Shown piece after piece: positions 27,339 through 36,304 of a DNA stretch of 64,000 bases; position 1 is the first letter of the stretch; each line of letters begins with the position of its first letter. The DNA lies in NCBI GenBank assembly GCA_018820925.1, contig JAHJNJ010000042.1, forward strand, positions 1 through 64,000, written 5' to 3'. Source of the DNA: Gammaproteobacteria bacterium (lineage in GTDB: Bacteria; Pseudomonadota; Gammaproteobacteria; Burkholderiales; Gallionellaceae). The notes beneath the pieces were generated by a model, which saw only the letters and a program-made list of their open reading frames with translations, was not told the origin of the DNA and searched no databases. The position numbers and the translations under genes are program-made.

Positions 27339-28754
27339 GTGACGCTCCCAGCCCTGCTCATTGTCGATGACGACCCCCTTATTCGCGATTCATTGCGACT
27401 GATTCTGTCCGACGAATTCGACATTCATCTCGCCGAAGACCGCCCGCAAGCCATCCGCCTGCTGCGCGACATGGCGAAACCGCCGGAATTGGCTCTGGTC
27501 GATCTGGGTTTGCCGCCCACGCCGCACCGTCCCGAGGAAGGTTTTAGGCTCATCACCGAACTGCTGGCGCATTCGCCCAACATCAAGGTCATCACCCTGT
27601 CCGGACAGAACGAGGAAAGCAATGCGCGCCATGCGCGCACGCTGGGCGCCATCGAGTTCGTCCCCAAACCCTGTGGGCCGGAAATATTGCGGGAATTGCT
27701 GCGCGATGCGCTGCGTTTCCAGCACAGCGAACAGACAGAACAGGGTGCAATTCATTCGCAACTCGGCATCATCGGCAACAGCCCCCCCATTCAGGCGATG
27801 CGCAGCCAGATCGAGTTGTATGCCAAGACCCCCTACCCGGTGTTGATTGAAGGCGAATCCGGCAGCGGCAAGGAACTGGTTGCCGATGCCCTGCAACGCC
27901 TGAGCGGCAAACCCGACGCATCCTATGTTGTATTGAACTGCGCCGCCATTTCGCCCAACCTGCTGGAATCCACGTTGTTCGGCCATGCCAAGGGCGCCTT
28001 CACGGGCGCCACCAACGCGCAGGTCGGCTTCTTTGAAAAAGCCGAAAACGGCTCGTTATTCCTCGACGAGATCGGCGAAATGCCGCAGGAATTGCAGGCC
28101 AAGTTGCTGCGCGTACTGGAAAACGGCGAATACCAGCGCGTCGGTGAAGCCAACACGCGCAAGAGCAATGCGCGCATCTTCGCCGCCACCAACCGCGACC
28201 TGCGACAGGGTGTACGCAACGGAACCTTCCGCACCGACCTCTACCACCGCCTGAGCATCTTCACCATTCAAGTCCCGCCGCTGCGCACGCTGGACGAGGA
28301 CAAAATGCTGCTGCTGGAGCATTTCAAGGACTTCTACGCCACACAGGCGCAGCGCCCGCCTTTCCGGCTCGATGCGGCCGCACAGGACGCCTGGCGCCGG
28401 TATTCCTTCCCCGGCAACACCCGCGAGTTGCGCAATATCGTCATCCGCCTGACTACAAAATATCCGGGCGCCGAAGTCAACTCCCGGCAATTGGAGGCCG
28501 AGTTCGATCCGCAACCGGAAATGAACGGAGACGCAAAGGCCGAACAATCGGCCGAGATCCGGCAGGTCTTGCAACAGGGTGGATTCGATCTGGATGAGCT
28601 GTTGATGGGCTATACTGCCCGTTACATCGACGCCGCCATGGATCTGGCGCACGGCAACGTCAGCGAAGCCGCCAAATTGTTGGGTATCGCGCGCACCACG
28701 CTATACAGTCGCATGGAAGCCGTACAAAAACATAAAGCACAGAAAGTTCAATAA
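27339..28754 (+). CDS. sigma-54-dependent response regulator
   Basis: A 471-aa NtrC-type regulator. The receiver domain (LLIVDDDPLIRDSL) has a phospho-acceptor in LALVDLGLP and the lysine in FVPKP. The AAA+ domain has GESGSGKE, the sigma-54 contact loop GAFTGA and FLDEIGEMP. A Fis-type helix-turn-helix is at the end (VSEAAKLLGIARTTLYSRM). GTG 27339 is preferred (AGGA eight bases before); GTG 27315 is also in frame. No sensor kinase is adjacent. It lies 11 bp before mshM and is the likely regulator of the pilus cluster. It resembles the PEP-CTERM/exosortase-associated regulators in layout. Confidence 0.88.
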   Translation: MTLPALLIVDDDPLIRDSLRLILSDEFDIHLAEDRPQAIRLLRDMAKPPELALVDLGLPPTPHRPEEGFRLITELLAHSPNIKVITLSGQNEESNARHARTLGAIEFVPKPCGPEILRELLRDALRFQHSEQTEQGAIHSQLGIIGNSPPIQAMRSQIELYAKTPYPVLIEGESGSGKELVADALQRLSGKPDASYVVLNCAAISPNLLESTLFGHAKGAFTGATNAQVGFFEKAENGSLFLDEIGEMPQELQAKLLRVLENGEYQRVGEANTRKSNARIFAATNRDLRQGVRNGTFRTDLYHRLSIFTIQVPPLRTLDEDKMLLLEHFKDFYATQAQRPPFRLDAAAQDAWRRYSFPGNTRELRNIVIRLTTKYPGAEVNSRQLEAEFDPQPEMNGDAKAEQSAEIRQVLQQGGFDLDELLMGYTARYIDAAMDLAHGNVSEAAKLLGIARTTLYSRMEAVQKHKAQKVQ

Positions 28755-28765
28755 GGGGGACGCAG

Positions 28766-30355
28766 ATGTACCTGGAGCACTTCGGCCTGACCGAGCCGCC
28801 TTTCAAGATCACGCCCATCACCGACTTTTTTTTCTCCGGCGCCAACCGCGGCGAAATACTCGATGCGATGATCTATGCCATCAAGGACAGCGAAGGCATC
28901 ATCAAGGTCAGCGGCGAGGTCGGCAGCGGCAAAACCATGCTGTGCCGCATGCTGCTGGACAAGCTGCCCTCCAACATCAAAGCCATTTACCTCGCCAACC
29001 CGAGCATGTCGCGCGACGAATTGTTGTATGCCATCGCCGACCGCCTCGACCTCAACCTGGAAGGACAGCGCGTCAACGTCATCCTGCAGACCCTGCAGAA
29101 CCAGCTGGAAGCCATGTATGCGCGCGGCGAACGTTGCGTTGTCCTGGTTGACGAAGCGCATGCGATGCCGCTGGACACACTGGAAGAGTTGCGTTTGCTG
29201 TACAACCTGCAAGTCGGCAAACACAAGCTGATCCAGATCGTGCTGTTCGGGCAGCCCGAACTGGACGAGAAGCTCGACCAGAGCAACATGCGCCAATTGA
29301 AAGACCGTATCGTGCATCACTTCAGCATCCTGCCGATCTCGCGCAAAGTGATCGACGACTACCTGATGTTCCGCATGCGTGCCGCCGGTTACAAGGGACC
29401 CGATGTATTTTCAGCCGCAGCCGTACTCCACATCGGCAAGGCTTCGCAGGGACTCATGCGCCGCGTCAACATTCTCGCCGACAAGGCCCTGCTGGCGGCC
29501 TTCGTCGAGAACACGCACAAGATCGAAGCGCGTCACGTTCAAGCCGCCATTCGCGACAGCGAAATGGTTCCCATGCATAACTGGTTCAACCGCAAGATCA
29601 TCTCGATGACAGGCGGTACTATCCTGTTCGCTGCCACATTGGCGGGCGCCGGCTGGTTCATGGGACATAAGACCGGCCAACTGAACGAAGTGGCGGCGCG
29701 CCCTGCCCAATCGGCGCAGGCTGTTGACGCCGCCGCCCAGCCACCATCCACGGGAGCCGCTTCCGAAGTGGCTGATGCCTCTGCTGCCGAATACATGGCC
29801 GCATCGACTGTCGCAGACGCATCAAACGGCACGATCCTGCCCCTTGAAAGAACGCTCACACTGCCTGCGGAACATCGTGCTGCCGTATCGCCGCAACCTG
29901 CAGCGCAACCTGCAGCGCAACCTGCAGCGCAACCTGCTGCGCAACCCGCACGACAGCCCGCGCCGCGCCCCTCTGCCGCACCGCGCGAAGAGGTGGCGGA
30001 AAAACCGGTTATTGCCGAAGCAATGGTTCCGCTCCTTCGTCAAAGACTCGACTCAACTCAAACTGCATTGTCCGCAGCCACCCCGGGAAGCGCCAGCATC
30101 CAATTGTTCTATACCGACGATGTCCGCCCCGAGCGCATGGAACGTTTCCTTGCCCGGGCTCAAAAATTGGGCGTACTTGCCGAGATATACATTGTGCCGA
30201 TCAAATTGCGGGGCAAAGGCGGATACCGTGTACTATTTGGCTCCTATGCCAATAGCGACGCGGCCCTCGCAGGCATGGACGATTTGCCGCAACGCTACAA
30301 GGAAGCTTTTGCGCCGACTTTGTACATGCTAGATGACTCGCAAAATGCGCCCTAA
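28766..30355 (+). CDS. mshM: MshM/ExeA-like AAA ATPase with C-terminal SPOR-like domain
   Basis: The protein has 529 aa. Residues 1-270 are an ExeA/MshM-type ATPase: YLEHFGLTEPPFKITP start, Walker A GEVGSGKT (50-57), VLVDEAHAM Walker B. A membrane helix follows at about 285-303, then a proline/alanine/glutamine linker containing tandem QPAA units. The C-terminal ~85 residues (SIQLFYTDDVRPERM...YRVLFGSYANSDAA) resemble a SPOR fold. So a cytoplasmic ATPase is joined through the membrane to a periplasmic domain that may bind peptidoglycan, as in GspA/DamX-type proteins. First structural gene of the cluster. Confidence 0.82.
   Translation: MYLEHFGLTEPPFKITPITDFFFSGANRGEILDAMIYAIKDSEGIIKVSGEVGSGKTMLCRMLLDKLPSNIKAIYLANPSMSRDELLYAIADRLDLNLEGQRVNVILQTLQNQLEAMYARGERCVVLVDEAHAMPLDTLEELRLLYNLQVGKHKLIQIVLFGQPELDEKLDQSNMRQLKDRIVHHFSILPISRKVIDDYLMFRMRAAGYKGPDVFSAAAVLHIGKASQGLMRRVNILADKALLAAFVENTHKIEARHVQAAIRDSEMVPMHNWFNRKIISMTGGTILFAATLAGAGWFMGHKTGQLNEVAARPAQSAQAVDAAAQPPSTGAASEVADASAAEYMAASTVADASNGTILPLERTLTLPAEHRAAVSPQPAAQPAAQPAAQPAAQPARQPAPRPSAAPREEVAEKPVIAEAMVPLLRQRLDSTQTALSAATPGSASIQLFYTDDVRPERMERFLARAQKLGVLAEIYIVPIKLRGKGGYRVLFGSYANSDAALAGMDDLPQRYKEAFAPTLYMLDDSQNAP
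29892..29951 (+). repeat. 12-bp tandem repeat inside mshM
   Basis: Five head-to-tail units of CGCAACCTGCAG: three identical, the fourth with one change, the fifth with two or three. They encode the QPAA repeats of the periplasmic linker. The unit number could vary by slippage without shifting the frame. Confidence 0.85.
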
Positions 30356-30457
30356 GCACTTGAAGGAGCAAGTATATAGGGCATAAAGACATATTGCTGC
30401 GGTAGGGAAATGATGTTACCTTTCACCAAAACAATATGCAGAATGGGAGAAAAGGGA

Positions 30458-32281
30458 ATGAGGTTCACTCACGTACTACTGTGTTCGGCTTGTATCTCGC
30501 TTGCCGCTTGCAGCACAAGGTCGTTCGCCCCTTCCGACAAGCATATCCAACAGAGCAGCGTCCCCCCCGCCGCCATGGGCGAAATCCCGCAACCCAGCAA
30601 ACGCTCCGTTGTCCTCCCGCCACCCAAACCCGCAGCCAAAGTCGAGACCTATAGCGTGGTTGTCACCAATGTCTCCGCGCGCGAAATACTGTTTGCCCTG
30701 GCACGCGATGCCAAAATCAATATCGACATCGGCTCCGGGATCGAGGGCGTCGTCACGCTGAACGCCATCAACCAGACGTTGCCGCAAATTCTGGATCGCA
30801 TTTCCAAGCAGGTTGATATTCGCTACACCATCGAAAACGGCAACCTGTTCGTGGAAGCGGACAAGCCTTACCTGAAAACCTACAAAATCGATTTCATCAA
30901 CATGTCGCGCACGGTGAAGAGCTCTGTTTTCACCAGCAGCCAGATCGGAGGAACTGCTGCCAGCACAACTGCCGGCGGAAACTCCGCTTCAACCTCGGTC
31001 ACCAGCGAAACGAAAAATGACCTGATGGAAAGCCTGGTTGCCAACGTCAAGGCCATCCTCTCCGACGAAGACCGGATCAGGTATACGGAACGAGTCGAGC
31101 GTCGCAACGACATGATCGCCTCGGCCAGAGGCACGGGTAGCGCATCCGATGGCTTTACCGGCAGCAAAGAATCGTCCGGCAAGACTGGCGACGGGGTTTC
31201 CGGCAAAGGCAATGAGGACCTTTCCAAAAAAGGCTCAGAAGTACAGCAAATAGGCAAATACGAACCCGCCGTGAACATCAATGCCAACAAGGAAACCGGC
31301 GTGTTGCTCGTTCGTGCCACGGGGCGCCAGCACAAAAAAATCCAGGAATTCATCGACAAGGTCATGACCACTGCGCGGCGTCAGGTGCTGATCGAAGCGA
31401 CCATCGCGGAAGTCACGCTGAGCAGCAATTTCCAGCAAGGGATCGACTGGTCGCGCATGCGTCTGGGTGCAAAAGGATTCCAGCTTACGCAAGCGGCAAC
31501 GAACCTGGGAACGGGTTCTGCCTTGTCTGCCGGCCAAACCGGACAGATGCTGCTGCTGGATTATGCCAACCCCACTTCCAAGCTTGGTGCGCTCGCAGCG
31601 AGTGTCTCGCTGCTTGACTCCTTCGGCGATGTCAAGGTGCTCTCCAGCCCCAAGTTGAGCGTGATGAACAACCAGACGGCGACTCTCAAGGTCGTGGATA
31701 ACCGGGTTTATTTCTCCATAACCGTCACGCCCGGCAGTATCACCAACGGTACGATCACACAGCCTGTCTACACGACAACACCCGTCCCGGTTTCTGTCGG
31801 CTTCACCATGAATGTCACGCCCGAGATCAACGATACCGACTATGTGACCATCAACGTGCGCCCGACCATCACGCGCATCATCCGCTACGTGGACGACCCC
31901 AACCCGAGCCTGGCCAATCCCTGCGGAGTTGGCGTTGAGAACTGTAACATCGCGGCCGTCAAGAACCAGATTCCCGAACTTCGGACCCGTGAAATGGAGT
32001 CCATCATTCGCATCAACAGCGGGCAGATCGCCGTGCTGGGCGGCTTGATGCAGGACGAGCTGAATAATGCGACCGATGGCATTCCGATGCTGGACGAGAT
32101 TCCGGTCGCAGGCAACCTGTTCAAGAACCGCAACGACTCCAAAAGCAAGACCGAACTGGTGATTTTCCTGCGCCCGATCGTAATCAAGGACGCCAGTCTG
32201 GATGGCGATTACAGCGCGTATCGCAGCAACCTGCCGGATGCCAACTATCTCAAGCCTGAAGACGAGAAAGCGAAGCCATGA
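30458..32281 (+). CDS. mshL: MshL-like outer-membrane secretin
   Basis: A 607-aa lipoprotein secretin. The signal MRFTHVLLCSACISLAAC has its lipobox cysteine at residue 18. An N-terminal STN-like region (VSAREILFALARDAKINIDI) follows, then a serine/glycine-rich segment. The secretin core ends with VAGNLFKNRN and KTELVIFLRPIVI. It forms the outer-membrane pore through which an MSHA-type pilus would pass. ATG 30458 is chosen because of GGGAGA upstream and the signal peptide; an earlier ATG at 30410 would bury it. Overlaps mshN by 4 bp. Confidence 0.9.
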   Translation: MRFTHVLLCSACISLAACSTRSFAPSDKHIQQSSVPPAAMGEIPQPSKRSVVLPPPKPAAKVETYSVVVTNVSAREILFALARDAKINIDIGSGIEGVVTLNAINQTLPQILDRISKQVDIRYTIENGNLFVEADKPYLKTYKIDFINMSRTVKSSVFTSSQIGGTAASTTAGGNSASTSVTSETKNDLMESLVANVKAILSDEDRIRYTERVERRNDMIASARGTGSASDGFTGSKESSGKTGDGVSGKGNEDLSKKGSEVQQIGKYEPAVNINANKETGVLLVRATGRQHKKIQEFIDKVMTTARRQVLIEATIAEVTLSSNFQQGIDWSRMRLGAKGFQLTQAATNLGTGSALSAGQTGQMLLLDYANPTSKLGALAASVSLLDSFGDVKVLSSPKLSVMNNQTATLKVVDNRVYFSITVTPGSITNGTITQPVYTTTPVPVSVGFTMNVTPEINDTDYVTINVRPTITRIIRYVDDPNPSLANPCGVGVENCNIAAVKNQIPELRTREMESIIRINSGQIAVLGGLMQDELNNATDGIPMLDEIPVAGNLFKNRNDSKSKTELVIFLRPIVIKDASLDGDYSAYRSNLPDANYLKPEDEKAKP

Positions 32282-33378
32282 GTCTGTTACTCGACGCGCT
32301 AAAAAAGTCCGGCGATAACAAACAGCAGGGCACCGGACTTTCCAACCTGGCACTGGAAGATGCGCCTGCATCGCGCTCTTCTTCAACGTCTTCGGCAACG
32401 GCGGCGTCCCGAGCCGCCGGGGAAACCATGTTCGCTGCCAAGAAAAAAAAATCGGCCGGTTTCCAATGGAAGCTGGGGCTGGTTCCCACAACTTTATTGT
32501 TCGCATTGGTGTTCGGTTCCGCATACGGTTATTACGTCTGGCTGGAAATACAGCCGCCGAAACAATATGTGGCGCAGCGCACCGCACCACCGCCGCCCCA
32601 GCCTGCCGCTCCCGTTGTCAGGGCTGCCCCCGCATTGGTGCCGTTTATCCCGCCGCAGCAGGAGCAATCCCCGCCCGCACAACCTGAACAACCCATGGTC
32701 ACGGCGCGAAACCAGGATTTCGATGCGCCGCGCAGCAAACCGGCACCGGTCAGGCAGCGTAGCTACGCCGCCACGAAGAGCGTCAATATCCAGCGCAAAG
32801 TGGCAACCGATACCGTCACGCCGTCGTTGCTTGACGCTTACCAGGCCTATCAGCGCGGCGACTACGTCATTGCCGCACAAGGTTACCGCCAGGTTTTAGG
32901 TCAGGATGCGCACAACCGGGATGCCCTGCTCGGTCTGGCAGCCATCGCCCAGCAGCAGGGACAGGACGAGGCGGCCCAGCAGTATTATCGTCAGTTGCTG
33001 GTGCTTGACCCGCGCGACCCTGCAGCACTGACTGCACTGATGACTTACGCGCCGGATGAAGGCAATACTGAAAGCCGCCTCAAAACCATGCTGGCCGACA
33101 ACCCGCGCTCCGTCGCTTTGCATTTTGCGCTCGGTAACTATTACGCCGACCTGTCGAGCTGGGGTGATGCACAGCAATATTATTTCAACGCACTCACGCT
33201 GGCGCCAACCAATGCGCAGTTCGCCTTCAATCTTGCCGTGAGTCTGGATCATCTGGGCCAGCGCAAACTTGCCGCCAGGTATTACGAACAAGCCGTGATG
33301 CTCGACAAGTCCGGCAATTCCGGGTTCGACCACGCTCAAGCGCAACAACGTCTGGATGAACTGAACTCCGTCCACTAA
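32278..33378 (+). CDS. mshN: MshN-like TPR protein
   Basis: The protein has 366 aa. It begins MSLLLDALKKS, the usual start of MshN/GspB-like inner-membrane proteins. One membrane helix is at about residues 66-86 (GLVPTTLLFALVFGSAYGYYVW), followed by a long proline-rich periplasmic linker. At least four TPR-like units occupy the C-terminal 190 residues (YQRGDYVIAAQGYRQVL, AAQQYYRQLLVLDP). Expected to bridge inner membrane and secretin. Overlaps mshL (ATGA). Confidence 0.82.
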   Translation: MSLLLDALKKSGDNKQQGTGLSNLALEDAPASRSSSTSSATAASRAAGETMFAAKKKKSAGFQWKLGLVPTTLLFALVFGSAYGYYVWLEIQPPKQYVAQRTAPPPPQPAAPVVRAAPALVPFIPPQQEQSPPAQPEQPMVTARNQDFDAPRSKPAPVRQRSYAATKSVNIQRKVATDTVTPSLLDAYQAYQRGDYVIAAQGYRQVLGQDAHNRDALLGLAAIAQQQGQDEAAQQYYRQLLVLDPRDPAALTALMTYAPDEGNTESRLKTMLADNPRSVALHFALGNYYADLSSWGDAQQYYFNALTLAPTNAQFAFNLAVSLDHLGQRKLAARYYEQAVMLDKSGNSGFDHAQAQQRLDELNSVH

Positions 33379-33386
33379 GGAAAAAG

Positions 33387-35093
33387 ATGGCTGCACAGCA
33401 ACAACAGACCCAGCAGCCCATCGGGCATTTGCTGATAGCGAAGGGGGTGATCAGTGAAGACCAGCTTCGCATCGCCACCCAGGAGCAGAATAAAACCCCG
33501 CAACCGCTGGGGCGGTTGCTGGTGCGTCTCGGTTTTTTGTCCGAAGCGACCATCCGCGATGTACTTTCCGAGAATCTCGGCCAGGAAAGTGTAGACCTTA
33601 CCAACGTCCTCGTTGACCCGGCTGCCATTGCGCTGATCCCGAAAGAAATCGCGCGCCGCTATATCCTGTTGCCGCTATCGGTCGAAAGCGCCAACAAGAC
33701 TCTGACCATCGCGATCGCCGACCCGGACAACATCATTGCGCTCGACCAGGTGCGAGCCTTGTTGCGCGACGAATACCGTCTCGTCACGCAACTCGCCAGC
33801 GAGTCGGACATCCTGCGCGCCATCGACCAGTACTACGGCTTCGAACTGTCCATCGACGGCATCCTGCACGAGATCGAGCCGGGCGAGATGGATCACCAGA
33901 ACCTGCAGCAGGGGGTGAACGAATTCAGCCAGCCGGTGGTGCGCCTGATCGACGCGCTGCTCACCGAGGCCGTGCAGCAGGGCGCATCCGATATCCACTT
34001 CGAGCCGGAAAGCAGCTTCCTGCGCATCCGCTACCGCGTCGACGGCGTGTTGCGCCAGGTACGCAGCTTGCACAAAAGTTTCTGGCCGGCCATGGTGGTA
34101 CGCCTGAAAGTCATGAGCGGCATGAACATCGCCGAAACACGCGCACCGCAGGACGGCCGCATCTCGCTGCGCCTTTCCGGCCGCCCCATCGATTTCCGCG
34201 TCGCCTCGCACCCGACCTCGTACGGCGAGAACCTGGTGCTGCGTATTCTGGACCGGCTGAAAGGGCTGGTGCAGATCAACCAGATCGGTCTGGACGACAC
34301 TGCGCTCAACACCCTTAAATCCATCATCGCCAAACCGGAAGGTATCGTGCTGGTGACCGGCCCCACGGGTAGCGGTAAAACGACCACACTGTATTCGATA
34401 CTGAACCACGTCAATACCGAGTCGGTGAACATCATGACCCTGGAAGATCCGGTGGAATATCCCATTCCGCTGATCCGCCAGAGCTCGGTCAACGAAGCCG
34501 CAAAGCTGGATTTCGTGAGCGGCATCCGCTCCCTGATGCGCCAGGATCCGGACATCATCCTGGTCGGTGAAATTCGCGACCACCCGACCGCCGAGATGGC
34601 GTTCCGCGCCGCGATGACGGGTCACCAGGTGTATTCGACGCTGCACACCAACTCCGCCATCGGCGCCATTCCGCGCCTGCTGGACATCGGCATCCTGCCG
34701 GACATCATGGCCGGCAACATTATCGGTATCCTCGCCCAGCGCCTGGTACGCATACTGTGCCGCCACTGCAAATACCCGTACCACCCGGATCACAACGAAT
34801 GCAAGATGCTCGGCGTAAGCCCGGACGAAAACATCACCATTTATCGCGCTGCCGGATGCGAGGCCTGCCAGCACCAGGGTTATTCGGGGCGGCAAGCCAT
34901 CATGGAAATTCTCAAACTGGACAGCGATATGGACGACCTGATCGCACGCCGTGCCAGCATCCGTGATTTGAAAAACAACGCACTGGAGCGCGGCTTCCGG
35001 CCGCTGGCACAGGACGGCATCCGGCGCATCCTGCAGGGCGTAACCTCCGTCGCCGAGGTCTCGCGCGTGGTCGACCTGAGCGACCGGATGTAA
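33387..35093 (+). CDS. mshE: MshE-like pilus extension ATPase
   Basis: A 568-aa GspE/PilB-family ATPase. Two MshEN motifs lie at the N-terminus (IGHLLIAKGVISE, residues 12-24; LGRLLVRLGFLSE, 41-53), which in Vibrio MshE bind c-di-GMP. Walker A is GPTGSGKTTT (325-334), the Asp box is TLEDPVEYP, and Walker B is IILVGEIRD. A tetracysteine zinc site follows (CRHC...CEAC). It powers pilus assembly from the inner membrane. Placed between mshN and mshG. Confidence 0.93.
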   Translation: MAAQQQQTQQPIGHLLIAKGVISEDQLRIATQEQNKTPQPLGRLLVRLGFLSEATIRDVLSENLGQESVDLTNVLVDPAAIALIPKEIARRYILLPLSVESANKTLTIAIADPDNIIALDQVRALLRDEYRLVTQLASESDILRAIDQYYGFELSIDGILHEIEPGEMDHQNLQQGVNEFSQPVVRLIDALLTEAVQQGASDIHFEPESSFLRIRYRVDGVLRQVRSLHKSFWPAMVVRLKVMSGMNIAETRAPQDGRISLRLSGRPIDFRVASHPTSYGENLVLRILDRLKGLVQINQIGLDDTALNTLKSIIAKPEGIVLVTGPTGSGKTTTLYSILNHVNTESVNIMTLEDPVEYPIPLIRQSSVNEAAKLDFVSGIRSLMRQDPDIILVGEIRDHPTAEMAFRAAMTGHQVYSTLHTNSAIGAIPRLLDIGILPDIMAGNIIGILAQRLVRILCRHCKYPYHPDHNECKMLGVSPDENITIYRAAGCEACQHQGYSGRQAIMEILKLDSDMDDLIARRASIRDLKNNALERGFRPLAQDGIRRILQGVTSVAEVSRVVDLSDRM

Positions 35094-35101
35094 AACACAC
35101 C

Positions 35102-36304
35102 ATGGCGCTCTATTCGTACAAGGCCATCGACAGTGCCGGCAAAACAGCCAAGGGCTTGCAGGATGCCGCCAACCTGATCGACCTGGAACAGCGCCTGAAA
35201 CGCGGCGGCATCGACCTCATCAGCGCCAAAGAACAGGAAAATACGTCCTCCTTCGGCAGCAACAGGATCAAGCGCGCCGACCTCATCACCTTCTTCTTCA
35301 ATCTCGAACAACTGGTGCGTGCCGGCGTCCCCCTGCTGGAATGTCTGGGCGACCTGCGCGACACCATGGAAGAACCGGCTTTCCGCGAAATTATCGCCAG
35401 CATGGTGGAATCCATCGTCAGCGGCAAAAAACTTTCGCAAGCCATGTCCGAGCATCCCAATGCATTCGACAAAATCACCGTCAACCTGACCCGGGCCGGC
35501 GAGGACAGCGGACGCCTGGTCGATGTGTTCGCCCACCTTACCGAATCGCTCAAGTGGCAGGATGAAATGGCCTCGCAGACCAAAACCATGATGATCTACC
35601 CGGCCTTCGTCGGTACCGTGGTCCTGGCCATCACCTTCTTCCTGATGATCTATCTGGTGCCGCAACTGGTCGGCTTCATCAAGGGCATGGGGCAGGAAAT
35701 TCCCATCCAGACGCGCATCCTGCTGGCGACCTCCGCTTTCTTCGTCAACTACTGGTATGTCATCCTGCTCACCCCGCCGGTCCTGTTCGGCATCTACAAG
35801 GTTGCGCTCATCAGCAACCCCGGCCTGCAATACCATCTGGACAATTTCAAGCTGCACGTGTGGCCGACCGGCCCCATCCTGCGCAAGATCATCCTGGCGC
35901 GCTTCGCCAACACCTTCGCCATGATGTACAGTTCGGGCATCAGCATTCTGGATTGCCTCGCCAGTTCACGCGACCTGGTCAACAACCAGGTTATCGCGCG
36001 CAGTCTGCAAAATGTGATGCAGGAAATCGAGGCGGGCAAAAACCTGACCCAGAGCTTCCAGCAGACCGGCATCTTCCCGCCGCTGGTGGTGCGCATGCTG
36101 AAAGTGGGGGAAGCCACGGGACAACTCGACCACGCGCTGCTCAATGTCAGTTATTTTTACGACCGTGACGTGAAAGATTCAATCAAGAAAGTGCAAGTGA
36201 TGATCGAACCGACCATGACCATCATTCTCGGCGCGATACTGGGCTGGGTCATGCTGTCGGTGCTTTCGCCCATCTACGACCTCATTGGCAAGGTACAACT
36301 GTAA
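35102..36304 (+). CDS. mshG: MshG-like inner-membrane platform protein (GspF/PilC family)
   Basis: A 400-aa protein with two T2SSF domains (FFFNLEQLVRAGVPLLECL and FANTFAMMYSSGISILDCL) and three membrane helices, near residues 167-187, 215-235 and 370-392. It is the platform that couples the MshE ATPase to pilin insertion. The stop is directly followed by the next ATG. Confidence 0.93.
   Translation: MALYSYKAIDSAGKTAKGLQDAANLIDLEQRLKRGGIDLISAKEQENTSSFGSNRIKRADLITFFFNLEQLVRAGVPLLECLGDLRDTMEEPAFREIIASMVESIVSGKKLSQAMSEHPNAFDKITVNLTRAGEDSGRLVDVFAHLTESLKWQDEMASQTKTMMIYPAFVGTVVLAITFFLMIYLVPQLVGFIKGMGQEIPIQTRILLATSAFFVNYWYVILLTPPVLFGIYKVALISNPGLQYHLDNFKLHVWPTGPILRKIILARFANTFAMMYSSGISILDCLASSRDLVNNQVIARSLQNVMQEIEAGKNLTQSFQQTGIFPPLVVRMLKVGEATGQLDHALLNVSYFYDRDVKDSIKKVQVMIEPTMTIILGAILGWVMLSVLSPIYDLIGKVQL

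Noticed and set aside
29892-29951. Short repeats as a CRISPR array
   Set aside because: The 12-bp units are directly adjacent with no spacers and are in frame within mshM.
27195-30457. Sigma-54 promoter for the pilus genes
   Set aside because: I looked for GG-N10-GC in the gaps at 27195-27338 and 30356-30457 and found only partial matches with wrong spacing.
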